From JADJLQ01 sp034439915 (lineage in GTDB: Bacteria > Bacteroidota > Bacteroidia > Chitinophagales > Saprospiraceae): a stretch of DNA of 14,642 nt. The stretch lies in assembly GCA_034439915.1 (NCBI GenBank), contig JAWXBI010000016.1:1-14642 (forward strand), given 5' to 3'. The notes beneath the pieces were generated by a model. It did no database searches, was not told the DNA's origin, and was given only the letters and a program-made list of their open reading frames with translations. Position numbers and translations under genes: made by a program. Below are positions 7,804-14,402 of the stretch, in pieces. Every line of letters begins with the position of its first letter. Position 1 is the stretch's first letter.

Positions 7804-9819
7804 TCAGCGTTGAATCTTTTTCTTCAGCGCAAACACTTCGTCGCGGTATTGAGCAGCACTGATGAAGTCGAGATCTTTGGCCGCAGCTTTCATTTTTTTC
7901 TCCGTTTCGACTACGAGTTTCTCCAATTGATCTTTTCCCAGATATTCGGTTATCGGATCGGCTGCTAATAACCCTCTGTCCTGAGGTTCAATATAGGCTT
8001 TTTTAGCCCGGATATCCAGAATAGATCGCTGGCTGAGGATTTCTTCTTTGCTTTTAGCCATTGATTTAGGCTGGATGTTGTTTTCTTCATTATATGCAAT
8101 TTGTTTGGCCCGGCGCCTTTCCGTTTCATCTATGGTCCGCTGCATGCTATCTGTGATCTTATCCGCGTAAAAAATGACACGCCCATTAATATTTCGGGCC
8201 GCCCTTCCAGCGGTCTGGGTCAATGATCGCGCATTTCTTAAAAAACCTTCTTTGTCTGCATCAAGGATAGCTACCAGGGAAACCTCTGGCAGATCCAGTC
8301 CTTCCCGCAGCAGGTTGACGCCAACTAAAACATCAAAATTTCCAAGTCGCAAGTCCCTCAGGATTTCCACGCGGTCCATAGTCAAGACTTCGGAGTGGAT
8401 GTATTTGCAGTTGACGTCGAGTTTGGAGAGGTATTTACTCAATTCTTCAGCCATCCTTTTGGTTAGTGTTGTTACCAGGACCCGTTCATTCTTGGCCACT
8501 CTAAGATTAATTTCATTCAACAGATCATCGATCTGGTTGAGGCTGGGACGGACGTCAATGGGTGGGTCGAGCAATCCGGTTGGCCGCACAATTTGTTCCA
8601 CTACTTCTCCCATGGTTTTTTCAAGCTCAAAATCTCCCGGAGTAGCACTGACATAAATGACCTGGGTGACCAGACTTTCAAACTCTTCAAAACTCAAAGG
8701 GCGGTTGTCGATAGCCGACGGGAGCCGGAATCCGAAATTGACCAGGTTGAGTTTGCGGGCCCGGTCACCTCCCCACATTCCCCGGACCTGGGGCAGGGTG
8801 GCATGGCTTTCATCGATGACCATCAAATAATCTTCCGGAAAATAATCCAGCAAACAAAATGGTCGGGTACCTTGAGGACGACCATCAAAAAACCTTGAAT
8901 AATTTTCAACCCCGCTGCAATACCCCAATTCCCGGATCATTTCCAGGTCAAAATTGACCCGTTCGTGTATACGTTTTGCTTCGAGATGACGGCCTTCCGA
9001 ATGAAAAAACTTTTCATGTTCGTGCAGTTCGTCTTCTATATCCCGGATGATGTATTTCAACCGTTCACGGGGAGCTACATATAGGTTGGCGGGAAAAATG
9101 GCCGCATTGTCCATAGATTCAATCCTTTTGCCGGATTCGATTTCGATTTGTTCAATGGTTTCGATTTCATCCCCAAAAAATATAACCCGGTAACCATAAT
9201 CGACATAAGGAAGATAGATGTCGACCGTATCGCCCCTGACCCGGAAGCGCCCCCTTTTAAGCTCGATATCGGTGCGGGAGTATAGGCTTTCTACCAGTTG
9301 ATGTAAAAATGAATTCCGTGTGATTCGTTTACCTTTTTCGATGCGGATGATGCCTCCTTTATAATCTTCCGGGTTGCCCATACCATATATACAGGACACC
9401 GAGGCCACGAGGATAATGTCCCTGCGACCGGACAACAGGGAGGAGGTAGCCCTTAATCTCAGTTTGTCAATTTCTTCATTGATGTTCAGATCTTTTTCAA
9501 TGAAGGTATCGGTTACGGAGATATAGGCTTCCGGCTGGTAATAGTCATAATAGGAGACAAAATATTCCACAGCATTGTCGGGGAAAAAATCGCGGAATTC
9601 ACCGTAGAGTTGGGCAGTGAGAGTCTTATTGTGGGATAAAATCAGGGTAGGCTTCTGGACTTCCTGAATGACATTGGCTATGGTAAATGTTTTACCACTT
9701 CCTGTTACCCCGAGCAAAACCTGGGCCGGATCATTGTCCTTTACTCCCCGGACCAATTGTCTGATAGCCTCGGGCTGATCGCCGGTGGGTTCGTATTTGG
9801 AGGTGAGTTTGAATGGCAC
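7804..9819 (-). CDS. uvrB: UvrABC system protein B
   Basis: UvrB is the helicase-like damage-verification subunit of nucleotide excision repair. It is loaded by UvrA and recruits UvrC for incision. Numbered from GTG 9819 (671 residues), the P-loop GVTGSGKT is at 37-44, the beta-hairpin YYDYYQPEAYIS that threads DNA at 91-102, the Walker B DESH at 336-339, and motif VI QTAGRAARN at 535-543. The C-terminal UVR domain that binds UvrC is at about 629-669. All key elements are intact and the length is normal. The start is set at GTG, giving an N-terminus MPFKLTSKYEPTGDQPEAI as in other UvrB proteins. The frame also extends six codons to TTG 9837, but that extension overlaps a well-formed promoter and borders a hexamer repeat array, so it is less likely. 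DUF4956 follows after 90 bp and may be transcribed from here. Confidence 0.96.
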   Translation of the reverse strand: MPFKLTSKYEPTGDQPEAIRQLVRGVKDNDPAQVLLGVTGSGKTFTIANVIQEVQKPTLILSHNKTLTAQLYGEFRDFFPDNAVEYFVSYYDYYQPEAYISVTDTFIEKDLNINEEIDKLRLRATSSLLSGRRDIILVASVSCIYGMGNPEDYKGGIIRIEKGKRITRNSFLHQLVESLYSRTDIELKRGRFRVRGDTVDIYLPYVDYGYRVIFFGDEIETIEQIEIESGKRIESMDNAAIFPANLYVAPRERLKYIIRDIEDELHEHEKFFHSEGRHLEAKRIHERVNFDLEMIRELGYCSGVENYSRFFDGRPQGTRPFCLLDYFPEDYLMVIDESHATLPQVRGMWGGDRARKLNLVNFGFRLPSAIDNRPLSFEEFESLVTQVIYVSATPGDFELEKTMGEVVEQIVRPTGLLDPPIDVRPSLNQIDDLLNEINLRVAKNERVLVTTLTKRMAEELSKYLSKLDVNCKYIHSEVLTMDRVEILRDLRLGNFDVLVGVNLLREGLDLPEVSLVAILDADKEGFLRNARSLTQTAGRAARNINGRVIFYADKITDSMQRTIDETERRRAKQIAYNEENNIQPKSMAKSKEEILSQRSILDIRAKKAYIEPQDRGLLAADPITEYLGKDQLEKLVVETEKKMKAAAKDLDFISAAQYRDEVFALKKKIQR

Positions 9820-9823
9820 GGCG

Positions 9824-9854
9824 CAAAAATAGGGCAATAAAAGGGTAAGGCAAA
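9824..9854 (-). promoter_or_regulatory. uvrB promoter, Bacteroidota consensus
   Basis: On the minus strand, TTTG (9854-9851) is followed after exactly 19 bp by TATTTTTG (9831-9824), a perfect match to TAnnTTTG. The -7 box ends four bases before GTG 9819, so transcription would begin at or next to the start codon, implying a leaderless or nearly leaderless mRNA. The -33 TTTG comes from a degenerate member (GGCAAA on the plus strand) of the adjacent hexamer array, and one intact hexamer lies between the two boxes. Confidence 0.6.
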
Positions 9855-9940
9855 GGGTAAGGGTAAGGGTAAGGGTAAGGTTAAGGGTAAGGTTAAGGGT
9901 AAGGTTAAGGGTAAGGGTAAGGGTAAGGGTAAGGGTAAGG
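9843..9940. repeat. Hexamer tandem array (GGGTAA)n
   Basis: Sixteen in-phase hexamers occupy 9843-9938, followed by GG. The first pair is GGGTAA then degenerate GGCAAA. From 9855 there are eleven GGGTAA and three GGTTAA units, the latter at 9879, 9891 and 9903. The plus strand has four regularly spaced G3 tracts at 9855-9875 and five at 9909-9935, each separated by TAA, which fits the simple G-quadruplex pattern. The array fills most of the gap between the divergent uvrB and sigma factor genes and is of a type prone to replication slippage. Confidence 0.92.
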
Positions 9941-9944
9941 ACCT

Positions 9945-9952
9945 TAACTTTG
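9945..9952 (+). promoter_or_regulatory. Candidate -7 element for the sigma factor operon
   Basis: TAACTTTG matches TAnnTTTG exactly and starts seven bases after the last full hexamer of the array. No TTTG is present at the expected -33 distance, because that position falls inside the GGGTAA array. Transcription from here would give a leader of roughly 105 nt before GTG 10065. The missing -33 box could mean a weak promoter or one used by an alternative sigma factor. No better candidate was seen between 9953 and 10064. Confidence 0.3.
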
Positions 9953-10064
9953 GCTAACTCCCAGAAAATCAGGCTTAAAGCAGTTTTTCTGAGATGGATT
10001 AAATTGAAAAACTTATTTTCTGTGTAACCAATTAAGATTTCAGCAGTTTCCCTAATGAATTAAC

Positions 10065-10622
10065 GTGATAGAAGAGACGGATAACGAGTTGATGTACCAG
10101 GTACGGAGCGGCAAACTGGAGCGGATGAGTATCCTGTTTGATCGATACCAGGGTATGCTATTTGGGTTTTTCAAAGGAATGACCCAGGACAAAGAGCTGA
10201 GTGCTGATCTGGTACAAAATGTCTTTTACCGCATTCTGAAGTACAGGAATCAATTTCAGGGCGGTCAATTTAAATCCTGGATGTTCCACATTGCCCGGAA
10301 CGTACATCACGATCAGTACCGGAAAAAGAATAAACCGGTGCATGTTTCAGTCGATGAATACAGGGATTTGCTGAGGGATGAAACGGAGGCAGACTTTGAC
10401 CTGCATTCCAAAGAACAAATTCAGCAGCTTAAAAAAGCAATGGCCAGGCTGCCGGAGGATAAAAGGGAAATTCTGTTGCTGAGTAAATACCAGGAAAAAA
10501 ACTACAAAGAAATCGGCGAAATCCTGGGTTGTAATGAAGGTGCAGTAAAAGTAAGGGTATTCAGAGCCTTACACGATCTGCGCGTCTTGTATCATCAATA
10601 TGAAAAAAATGAAATACTATGA
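10065..10622 (+). CDS. ECF-type RNA polymerase sigma factor
   Basis: This 185-residue sigma-70 family protein contains only regions 2 and 4, as expected for the extracytoplasmic function group. Region 2 spans about 24-90 and includes the ADLVQNVFYRIL helix (47-58) and the -10-binding segment QFKSWMFHIARNVHHDQYRKK (68-88). Region 4 spans about 120-174 with the helix-turn-helix YKEIGEILGCNEGAVKVRVFRAL (137-159). It would direct RNA polymerase to its own regulon and is probably held inactive by the next gene product. The start is GTG 10065; the next candidate, ATG 10092, would remove residues that align with the usual acidic N-terminus (D/E-x-E-L-M). The stop overlaps the next gene's start as ATGA, a sign of coupled translation in a fixed ratio. 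The subgroup cannot be assigned here. Confidence 0.93.
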   Translation: MIEETDNELMYQVRSGKLERMSILFDRYQGMLFGFFKGMTQDKELSADLVQNVFYRILKYRNQFQGGQFKSWMFHIARNVHHDQYRKKNKPVHVSVDEYRDLLRDETEADFDLHSKEQIQQLKKAMARLPEDKREILLLSKYQEKNYKEIGEILGCNEGAVKVRVFRALHDLRVLYHQYEKNEIL

Positions 10623-11392
10623 CAGAAGTCGAAATTAATAGATTAACCCAGCTGTATCAAACCGGTCAGCTGAACCATGATGAATGGCAAAAACTGGAGC
10701 ACGCTATCGAACAGGGATTGGTTGATATCAATCAAATCACCATCCTTTCTAAACTGAAAGATGGTATTCAATACATGGGGGAAGAAAATACTCCTGCAGC
10801 TACGAGGATGAAGGTCTTGGAAATGATTGAAAACGAACAGGCCTTTATGAACAAAGAAAGGATAGTGATCAGTAAAGAGTGGGTCATCCGCACGGTTTTG
10901 GCCGCAGCCGCTATGATTACCGGTTTGATCATTGGTGTAGTAGTCCGGCCAGGCAGCGCTCCGAAACAGGATGTTGCGTTGTTGCGCAGTGAGATGGTTT
11001 CCCTCAAAGAAACCATGTTACTGACTTTACTGGAAAAAGAAACCGTGACGGACCGGTTGAGGGCGGTGAGTTATAGTTATGATTTAGACCCTGGTAGTCA
11101 GACGGTGATCGAAGCTTTGTTTGCCACCCTGAATGAAGACAATAATATTAACGTCCGTTTGGCTGCTGTCGAAGCTTTGCAACGGTATGGCACTGAATCC
11201 TGGGTAAGGATCCAACTGGTCAAATCCATTACCCTCCAGGAATCACCCTTGGTCCAGGTGGCCCTGGCGGAATGTATGGTAGCCTTAAAAGAAAAGTCAT
11301 CTATACAGGAATTTCAAAAACTGATCAACGCCGAGGAAACACCGGAAGCAGTAAAAAGCAAACTAAAAGGTTGTATCCAGCAGATCATTTAA
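10619..11392 (+). CDS. Anti-sigma-like membrane protein with HEAT-like outer domain
   Basis: This 257-residue protein probably sequesters the ECF sigma factor encoded immediately upstream. The N-terminal 85 residues are charged and helical (MTEVEINRLTQLYQTGQLNHDEW...) with no zinc-binding HxxxCxxC motif, so it is not a ZAS-type anti-sigma factor by inspection. One transmembrane helix lies at about 89-110. After a short coiled stretch (120-135), residues 140-257 form repeated helical pairs (VIEALFATLNEDNNINVRLAAVEALQRYG, LVKSITLQESPLVQVALAECMVAL) typical of HEAT repeats, predicted to face the periplasm. That would place a protein-interaction scaffold in sensing position. The ATGA overlap with the sigma gene supports the anti-sigma role; the sequence alone would only support a HEAT-repeat membrane protein. 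Confidence 0.72.
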   Translation: MTEVEINRLTQLYQTGQLNHDEWQKLEHAIEQGLVDINQITILSKLKDGIQYMGEENTPAATRMKVLEMIENEQAFMNKERIVISKEWVIRTVLAAAAMITGLIIGVVVRPGSAPKQDVALLRSEMVSLKETMLLTLLEKETVTDRLRAVSYSYDLDPGSQTVIEALFATLNEDNNINVRLAAVEALQRYGTESWVRIQLVKSITLQESPLVQVALAECMVALKEKSSIQEFQKLINAEETPEAVKSKLKGCIQQII

Positions 11393-11409
11393 CTTAAAAA
11401 AACCTAAAT

Positions 11410-12306
11410 ATGAATAAATCAATTTTTATACTGGCCATACTTATGTCCTGGGCCGGCCTGGATTATGCGCAATCCTTCACTGAAAAAATAAACAAATCCT
11501 ATTCCTTTGAAAAAAAGGGAAGTCAAAATGCCATTTTGGTTTACAATATTTCGGGTGATGTGGAAATCGAAGGCACTCCCGGTGATCAGATCGTGCTGGA
11601 AGTCACCAAGACGATCAGAGCAAAAACCGATGCGCGATTAGCAGTAGGCAAGGAAGATATTCAACTGGGGGTTATCGACCTGGCCGATACCCTCATCTTC
11701 TATGTCAAAGGCACTGGTTCTGAATTCAGAAAGCACGATACTGAAAAAGGTAAAACAAAACGGTACGGTTGGGGTTATCAATGGGACAAACAAAGGGATG
11801 GGCATGACCTCGAGTTTGACTATACCATGGATTTTAAGATAAAAATACCTATGGATCTCCAAGTCTCCGCTTCTACGGTCAATGACGGCGACGTGATGGT
11901 CTTCAATACCCGGGGACAGGTGCGTGCGCATAATGTCAATGGCGATATCCGCCTCAAAGAGATTGCCGGAGGAACCACAGCACATACCATCAATGGCAAT
12001 GTCGATATAGACTATAGTAAAAACCCCTCAGCAGATTGCAGGTATTACACCTTAAACGGTAATATCCGCGTCAATTTTCCCAGTGTGGTTTCCGGCAGGA
12101 TGAGTTTTAAAAGTTTTAATGGCGATTTATATACCAATATCGATCCCCTTACACCAATGCCTGCTGTAGTCAATAAAAAAGAAACCGAAAAAGGCATCAA
12201 GTACAAAATCGAAAGTGAGCGCTACCAGATCCGTTCCGGCGGCCCCATGTTCGATGTGGAAACTTTCAACGGGGATGCTTATATCAAAGAATTAGTCAAC
12301 AAATAA
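11410..12306 (+). CDS. DUF4097-type beta-repeat surface protein, first copy
   Basis: This 298-residue exported protein has a signal peptide ending near residue 20-21 (GLDYAQ). From about residue 40 it is almost entirely short beta-strands, with repeated Asn-Gly-Asp turns: VNDGDV (157), VNGDI (176), INGNV (194), LNGNI (215), FNGDL (236) and FNGDA (286). The spacing is mostly 18-21 residues, as expected for a right-handed beta-helix or solenoid of the DUF4097 (putative adhesin) family. A charged, tryptophan-containing excursion (104-133, KGKTKRYGWGYQWDKQRDG) interrupts the fold between the first strands and the main repeats. There is no T9SS tail or lipobox, so periplasmic or peripheral surface location is likely. 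It begins 17 bp after the anti-sigma gene and is probably an output of the same operon. The molecular function of the family is unknown. Confidence 0.76.
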   Translation: MNKSIFILAILMSWAGLDYAQSFTEKINKSYSFEKKGSQNAILVYNISGDVEIEGTPGDQIVLEVTKTIRAKTDARLAVGKEDIQLGVIDLADTLIFYVKGTGSEFRKHDTEKGKTKRYGWGYQWDKQRDGHDLEFDYTMDFKIKIPMDLQVSASTVNDGDVMVFNTRGQVRAHNVNGDIRLKEIAGGTTAHTINGNVDIDYSKNPSADCRYYTLNGNIRVNFPSVVSGRMSFKSFNGDLYTNIDPLTPMPAVVNKKETEKGIKYKIESERYQIRSGGPMFDVETFNGDAYIKELVNK

Positions 12307-12335
12307 TTATCAATTAATATAAATACCAATATCCA

Positions 12336-13142
12336 ATGAAAAAATCAATTTGGCTCTCTTTCTTGATCTGCATGGTCGGATGGGCTGGGCAGAGCAAGGC
12401 ACAAGGCAGCAATGAATTTGTCATCCCACTCAAAGACCCCGCTAAACGAAGTAAAGTAATTGCTCACCTCAATTCGGGTTCGATCACCGTGAAAGGTACA
12501 GCCCGCAAGGATATCCTGGTCAAATATACCGCAGAGGCGGATAAACAGGAAAAAAGCGCTTCCAAAGACGGACTAAAACGGGTTAGTGGTGGAAACGTTG
12601 ACCTCACGGCCTCTGAAGTGGACAATACAGTAAAAATCTCTTCCAATTCCTGGAATGAAGAACTCAACCTTGAAATTGAAGTACCCAGTGGCAGTGATGT
12701 CAAATTGCACACCTACAATAGCGGCGACCTCATGATATCCAATGTAAATGGCGAGATCGACCTGACCAATTACAATGGTGCCATCCAGGCATTAAATATC
12801 AAAGGTTCCGTAGTGGCTACCACGTACAATGATGATATCAAAGTCAGTTTTGATGAAGTCAAGGACGGGGTGCCTATGGCTTTCTCCACGTACAATGGAG
12901 ACATCGATGTCACCTTCCCCGGTACGGTCAAAGCCTCGATGAAATTTAAAACCGATCAGGGAGATATCTACACGGGTTTTGATGTGGATATTAAAAGTTC
13001 AGGCCCCATTAAAAAAGAAGATACAAAGTCCGGAGTGTATAAAGTAGTCATCAACGAATGGAAGCGGGGTGATATCAACGGTGGCGGTCCGGAGATCAGC
13101 TTTAAAAACTACAATGGGGATATCTACGTCCGAAAAAAATAA
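12336..13142 (+). CDS. DUF4097-type beta-repeat surface protein, second copy
   Basis: This 268-residue paralogue of the preceding gene has a signal peptide ending near residue 22 (GWAGQSKAQ). Beta-strand rungs marked by Asn-Gly or Asn-Ser-Gly turns occur at 127 (YNSGDL), 137 (VNGEI), 146 (YNGAI), 164 (YNDDI), 186 (YNGDI), 207 (DQGDI) and 259 (YNGDI). Aromatic residues precede most turns (TYN, NYN), giving a regular tyrosine ladder less developed in the first copy. It lacks the tryptophan-rich excursion of its partner and carries a lysine-rich segment at 64-82. Both copies end alike, with a GGP(M/E) motif followed by a final (F/Y)NGD(A/I)Y strand. It is separated by 29 bp from the first copy and followed by a strong terminator, so it is the last gene of the sigma operon. 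Confidence 0.76.
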   Translation: MKKSIWLSFLICMVGWAGQSKAQGSNEFVIPLKDPAKRSKVIAHLNSGSITVKGTARKDILVKYTAEADKQEKSASKDGLKRVSGGNVDLTASEVDNTVKISSNSWNEELNLEIEVPSGSDVKLHTYNSGDLMISNVNGEIDLTNYNGAIQALNIKGSVVATTYNDDIKVSFDEVKDGVPMAFSTYNGDIDVTFPGTVKASMKFKTDQGDIYTGFDVDIKSSGPIKKEDTKSGVYKVVINEWKRGDINGGGPEISFKNYNGDIYVRKK

Positions 13143-13175
13143 ACATACCGAATCCTTATTTATTTATAGTGCGTG

Positions 13176-13206
13176 AAGGCTTCAATACCAAATTGAGGCC
13201 TTTTTT
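13176..13206 (+). terminator. Intrinsic terminator of the sigma factor operon
   Basis: An 11-bp stem (AAGGCTTCAAT at 13176-13186 and ATTGAGGCCTT at 13192-13202, one G-U wobble) with a 5-nt loop ACCAA is followed by six T residues from 13201. It lies 34 bp after the last stop codon. In the reverse direction there is no comparable T-run, so it may not terminate the convergent kelch gene efficiently. Confidence 0.85.
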
Positions 13207-13282
13207 ATTGACGGATCCATTTCCCGGTCAGCGTGTTGTGAGCTTATGTCAAGTGTCCGTGAGGAGAATATACAAAGTATAA

Positions 13283-14245
13283 TTATTTTAACTTTAATAC
13301 TTCTCCGCTGTTCAATTCCGGTCCACCCCCCCGGTTGCCTGCTCCGCCGGCAGTATAAATTGCATTTTTAATTCGGACGGCACCGGTTCCATGTCTCCCC
13401 TGGTTGAGTTTGGGATAGGCTGACCAGGTATTCGTTTTGGTATTAAGGACCTCTACTTCGCTGTGAGCCGGAACCTGGGTATCACTTTCCCCCCCTATAA
13501 CAAACAGCAGCTTGTCTTTCGCTACTACACTGGCACCAGCCCTTAGCGTAGGAAGGTTTGATCCTACTGGCAGGGTGGCCCAGCTATTGAATTTAAAATC
13601 ATATACATCGATAGCAGCTTCTTTGAGGTTGATGACATTATTGGTTTTCGCTGTGGTCCTACGGCCACCGGCTACGTAGAGTTTATCTTGGATCACTTCC
13701 ACCGCGATATGATCCCTTGCGTGCGGGGCATCCGCCAATATCGACCAGGTATTCGTTTTAAAATCGAAAACATCGAGCCAGGACACATGGCCATCCCAAT
13801 GTCCGTCCTGGATACCAGCTACGAGGTAGAGTTTGTTTTTATAAATGGTCACCCCGGCAGAGCCCCGGATACGGTCTTTAGGCATTGGGGGACCCTTTCT
13901 CCATTGATTATTAGCCGGGTTATAAATATAAAAATGAGCTACCGGCAGCTCGTGAGGATAATTACCTGTCAGTGCTCCAGCTATCCAGATTTCATTTTTA
14001 TAAACGACCGCCTGAAAATGGTGGAGCTCAATGGGTGGAGCTTGTTTTGCTGTCCAGGTCATGGATTTAAGATCGAGGACATCCACGGGCTTGATGCCCC
14101 GGCTACCGAGGAGATATAATTTGTTGTCGACCTGGGCTAATGCGCTTTCACCGCGAGCCGTGCAGGAAGATGTCGTTTGGAGAGTAGTCCAGGATTGAGC
14201 TTGTATGAGAACGGGAAATAGAATAAGCAGGAAATATTTTATCAT
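13283..14245 (-). CDS. Secreted kelch-repeat beta-propeller protein
   Basis: This 320-residue protein has a signal peptide (MIKYFLLILFPVLIQAQ, cleavage near 15-17) followed by six kelch-type blades at about 31-65, 75-116, 127-168, 177-224, 234-276 and 284-318. Typical kelch features recur: a hydrophobic strand before Gly-Gly or a degenerate equivalent (LYLLGS, IWIAGA, LYLVAG, LYVAGG, LFVIGG, IYTAGG), then a conserved Trp about 20-30 residues later in a (T/N)(N/S)TW-like turn. Six blades can close into one complete propeller. No catalytic domain, T9SS tail or lipobox is visible, so it is probably a periplasmic or secreted binding protein; galactose-oxidase-type residues were not identified. 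It starts at ATG 14245. It converges on the sigma operon and shows no operon partner in the window. The substrate is unknown. Confidence 0.83.
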   Translation of the reverse strand: MIKYFLLILFPVLIQAQSWTTLQTTSSCTARGESALAQVDNKLYLLGSRGIKPVDVLDLKSMTWTAKQAPPIELHHFQAVVYKNEIWIAGALTGNYPHELPVAHFYIYNPANNQWRKGPPMPKDRIRGSAGVTIYKNKLYLVAGIQDGHWDGHVSWLDVFDFKTNTWSILADAPHARDHIAVEVIQDKLYVAGGRRTTAKTNNVINLKEAAIDVYDFKFNSWATLPVGSNLPTLRAGASVVAKDKLLFVIGGESDTQVPAHSEVEVLNTKTNTWSAYPKLNQGRHGTGAVRIKNAIYTAGGAGNRGGGPELNSGEVLKLK

Positions 14246-14277
14246 GATTAAAGATACGTACCTCCGTAGAAAATGTC

Positions 14278-14340
14278 ACCCCTTCGGGATTCTAAAGCTA
14301 TGCTTTATGTTTGGTAAAATAATTTCATCCCTTCGGGATT
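14278..14340. repeat. Two inverted, degenerate relatives of the right-hand hairpin repeat
   Basis: ACCCCTTCGGGAT (14278-14290) and ATCCCTTCGGGAT (14328-14340) carry the same TTCGGG core as the array at 14403-14642 but in the opposite orientation. The second is a perfect 5-bp stem with a 3-nt loop. They are 50 bp apart, close to the long period of the main array, and both are preceded by a TCA/TTTCA sequence like the array linker. They lie between the kelch gene start and the main array. Confidence 0.7.
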
Positions 14341-14402
14341 CACTTATCTATCAATCCTGGAAATCGCAATATGAATGTTACCATATCTACCATGCCCCCA
14401 AA

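Noticed and set aside
8174..8656. 160-codon plus-strand frame inside uvrB
   Set aside because: It is antisense to the highly conserved helicase core of uvrB, has low-complexity Ser/Arg composition, and has no promoter or family resemblance.
9843..9940. Telomere-like repeat
   Set aside because: The unit is GGGTAA, not GGGTTA (TTAGGG), and it is internal, between two divergent bacterial genes.
13688..14119. 143-codon plus-strand frame inside the kelch gene
   Set aside because: It is antisense to the kelch blades, whose repeated motifs show that the minus strand is the coding one.
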